In this document: in pieces, positions 5,289 to 5,430 of the stretch
How positions within the stretch are numbered: the stretch's first letter is position 1
Layout: each line of letters starts with the position of its first letter
Assembly: GCA_946886805.1 (NCBI GenBank)
Contig: CAMPJM010000314.1
Coordinates: forward strand, 1-5,430
DNA from: an uncultured Flammeovirgaceae bacterium
Lineage (GTDB): Bacteria > Bacteroidota > Bacteroidia > Cytophagales > Cyclobacteriaceae
DNA length: 5,430 nucleotides
Reading direction: 5' to 3'
Position numbers and translations under genes: made by a program
The notes under the pieces: model-generated
Told to the model about the DNA's origin: nothing
What the model saw: only the letters and a program-made list of their open reading frames with translations
Databases searched by the model: none

Positions 5289-5430
5289 TCTTTTATTGTA
5301 AATGATTAATGCCAGCCTTTTTATTTCTATTGCGTCATTTCTAAAGTAGCGATAAATTATGGAATCACTTCCGATTAGATGCGTCACTTATTTTTCTTAA
5401 CACATTTCTTCACATCCTGCCTTGTATTGT

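Noticed and set aside
5384..5430. Possible 3' end of an upstream minus-strand gene (NTRQDVKKCVKKNK, stop TGA overlapping the GTG at 5387 as GTGA)
   Set aside because: Only 14 codons are visible before the window edge. If real, the GTGA overlap would favour the longer 99-residue start of the small gene, but there is too little sequence to support it.
1..5430. CRISPR array, tRNA, rRNA, insertion sequence or integrase
   Set aside because: None was seen: no regularly spaced long repeats, no cloverleaf with CCA end, no transposase or recombinase motifs in any frame.

Overview
The window looks like chromosomal DNA of a Bacteroidota bacterium, probably a flavobacterium or close relative. The base composition is AT-rich and leaders upstream of start codons are short and A/T-rich with no useful Shine-Dalgarno sequence. 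Promoter candidates fit the Bacteroidota pattern (TTTG near -33, TAnnTTTG near -7). There is a lipoprotein with Cys-Ser-Ser-Asp-Asp-Asp after its signal peptide, and a TPR-type LytS-like kinase paired with a LytTR regulator, an arrangement typical of this phylum. The organism call is an inference from these traits.

Layout. 1-802 (minus): N-terminal 267 codons of a DUF808/YedI-type inner-membrane protein, cut by the window edge. 803-1085: gene-free stretch with a GC-rich element that can fold as an H-type pseudoknot, plus a second small hairpin. 1086-3629 (minus): two-gene operon made of a periplasmic-TPR, one-TM histidine kinase followed 12 nt later by a LytTR response regulator. 3630-3779: divergent promoter region. 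3780-4247 (plus): PspC-domain membrane protein. 4346-4936 (plus): small surface-type lipoprotein of unknown function. 4937-5087: convergent gap with competing hairpins. 5088-5288 (minus): small acidic protein of unknown function. 5289-5430: nothing firmly assignable.

How it fits together. The most interesting part is the 150-bp region between the kinase gene and the divergent pspC-like gene. It carries three 9-bp direct repeats (ACAGAAAAT, ACAACAAAT, ACAGAAAAT) separated by exactly 12 bp each, a 21-bp period or two helical turns. This is the geometry known for LytTR-domain binding sites, and the repeat itself partly matches the published LytTR half-site. The array overlaps the candidate kinase promoter and sits just upstream of a candidate pspC promoter. 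I infer a self-contained cell-envelope circuit: the TPR kinase senses something at the envelope, phosphorylates the LytTR regulator, which then binds the array to control its own operon and the PspC-like membrane protein. The circuit is a prediction from sequence; no expression or binding data are available here.
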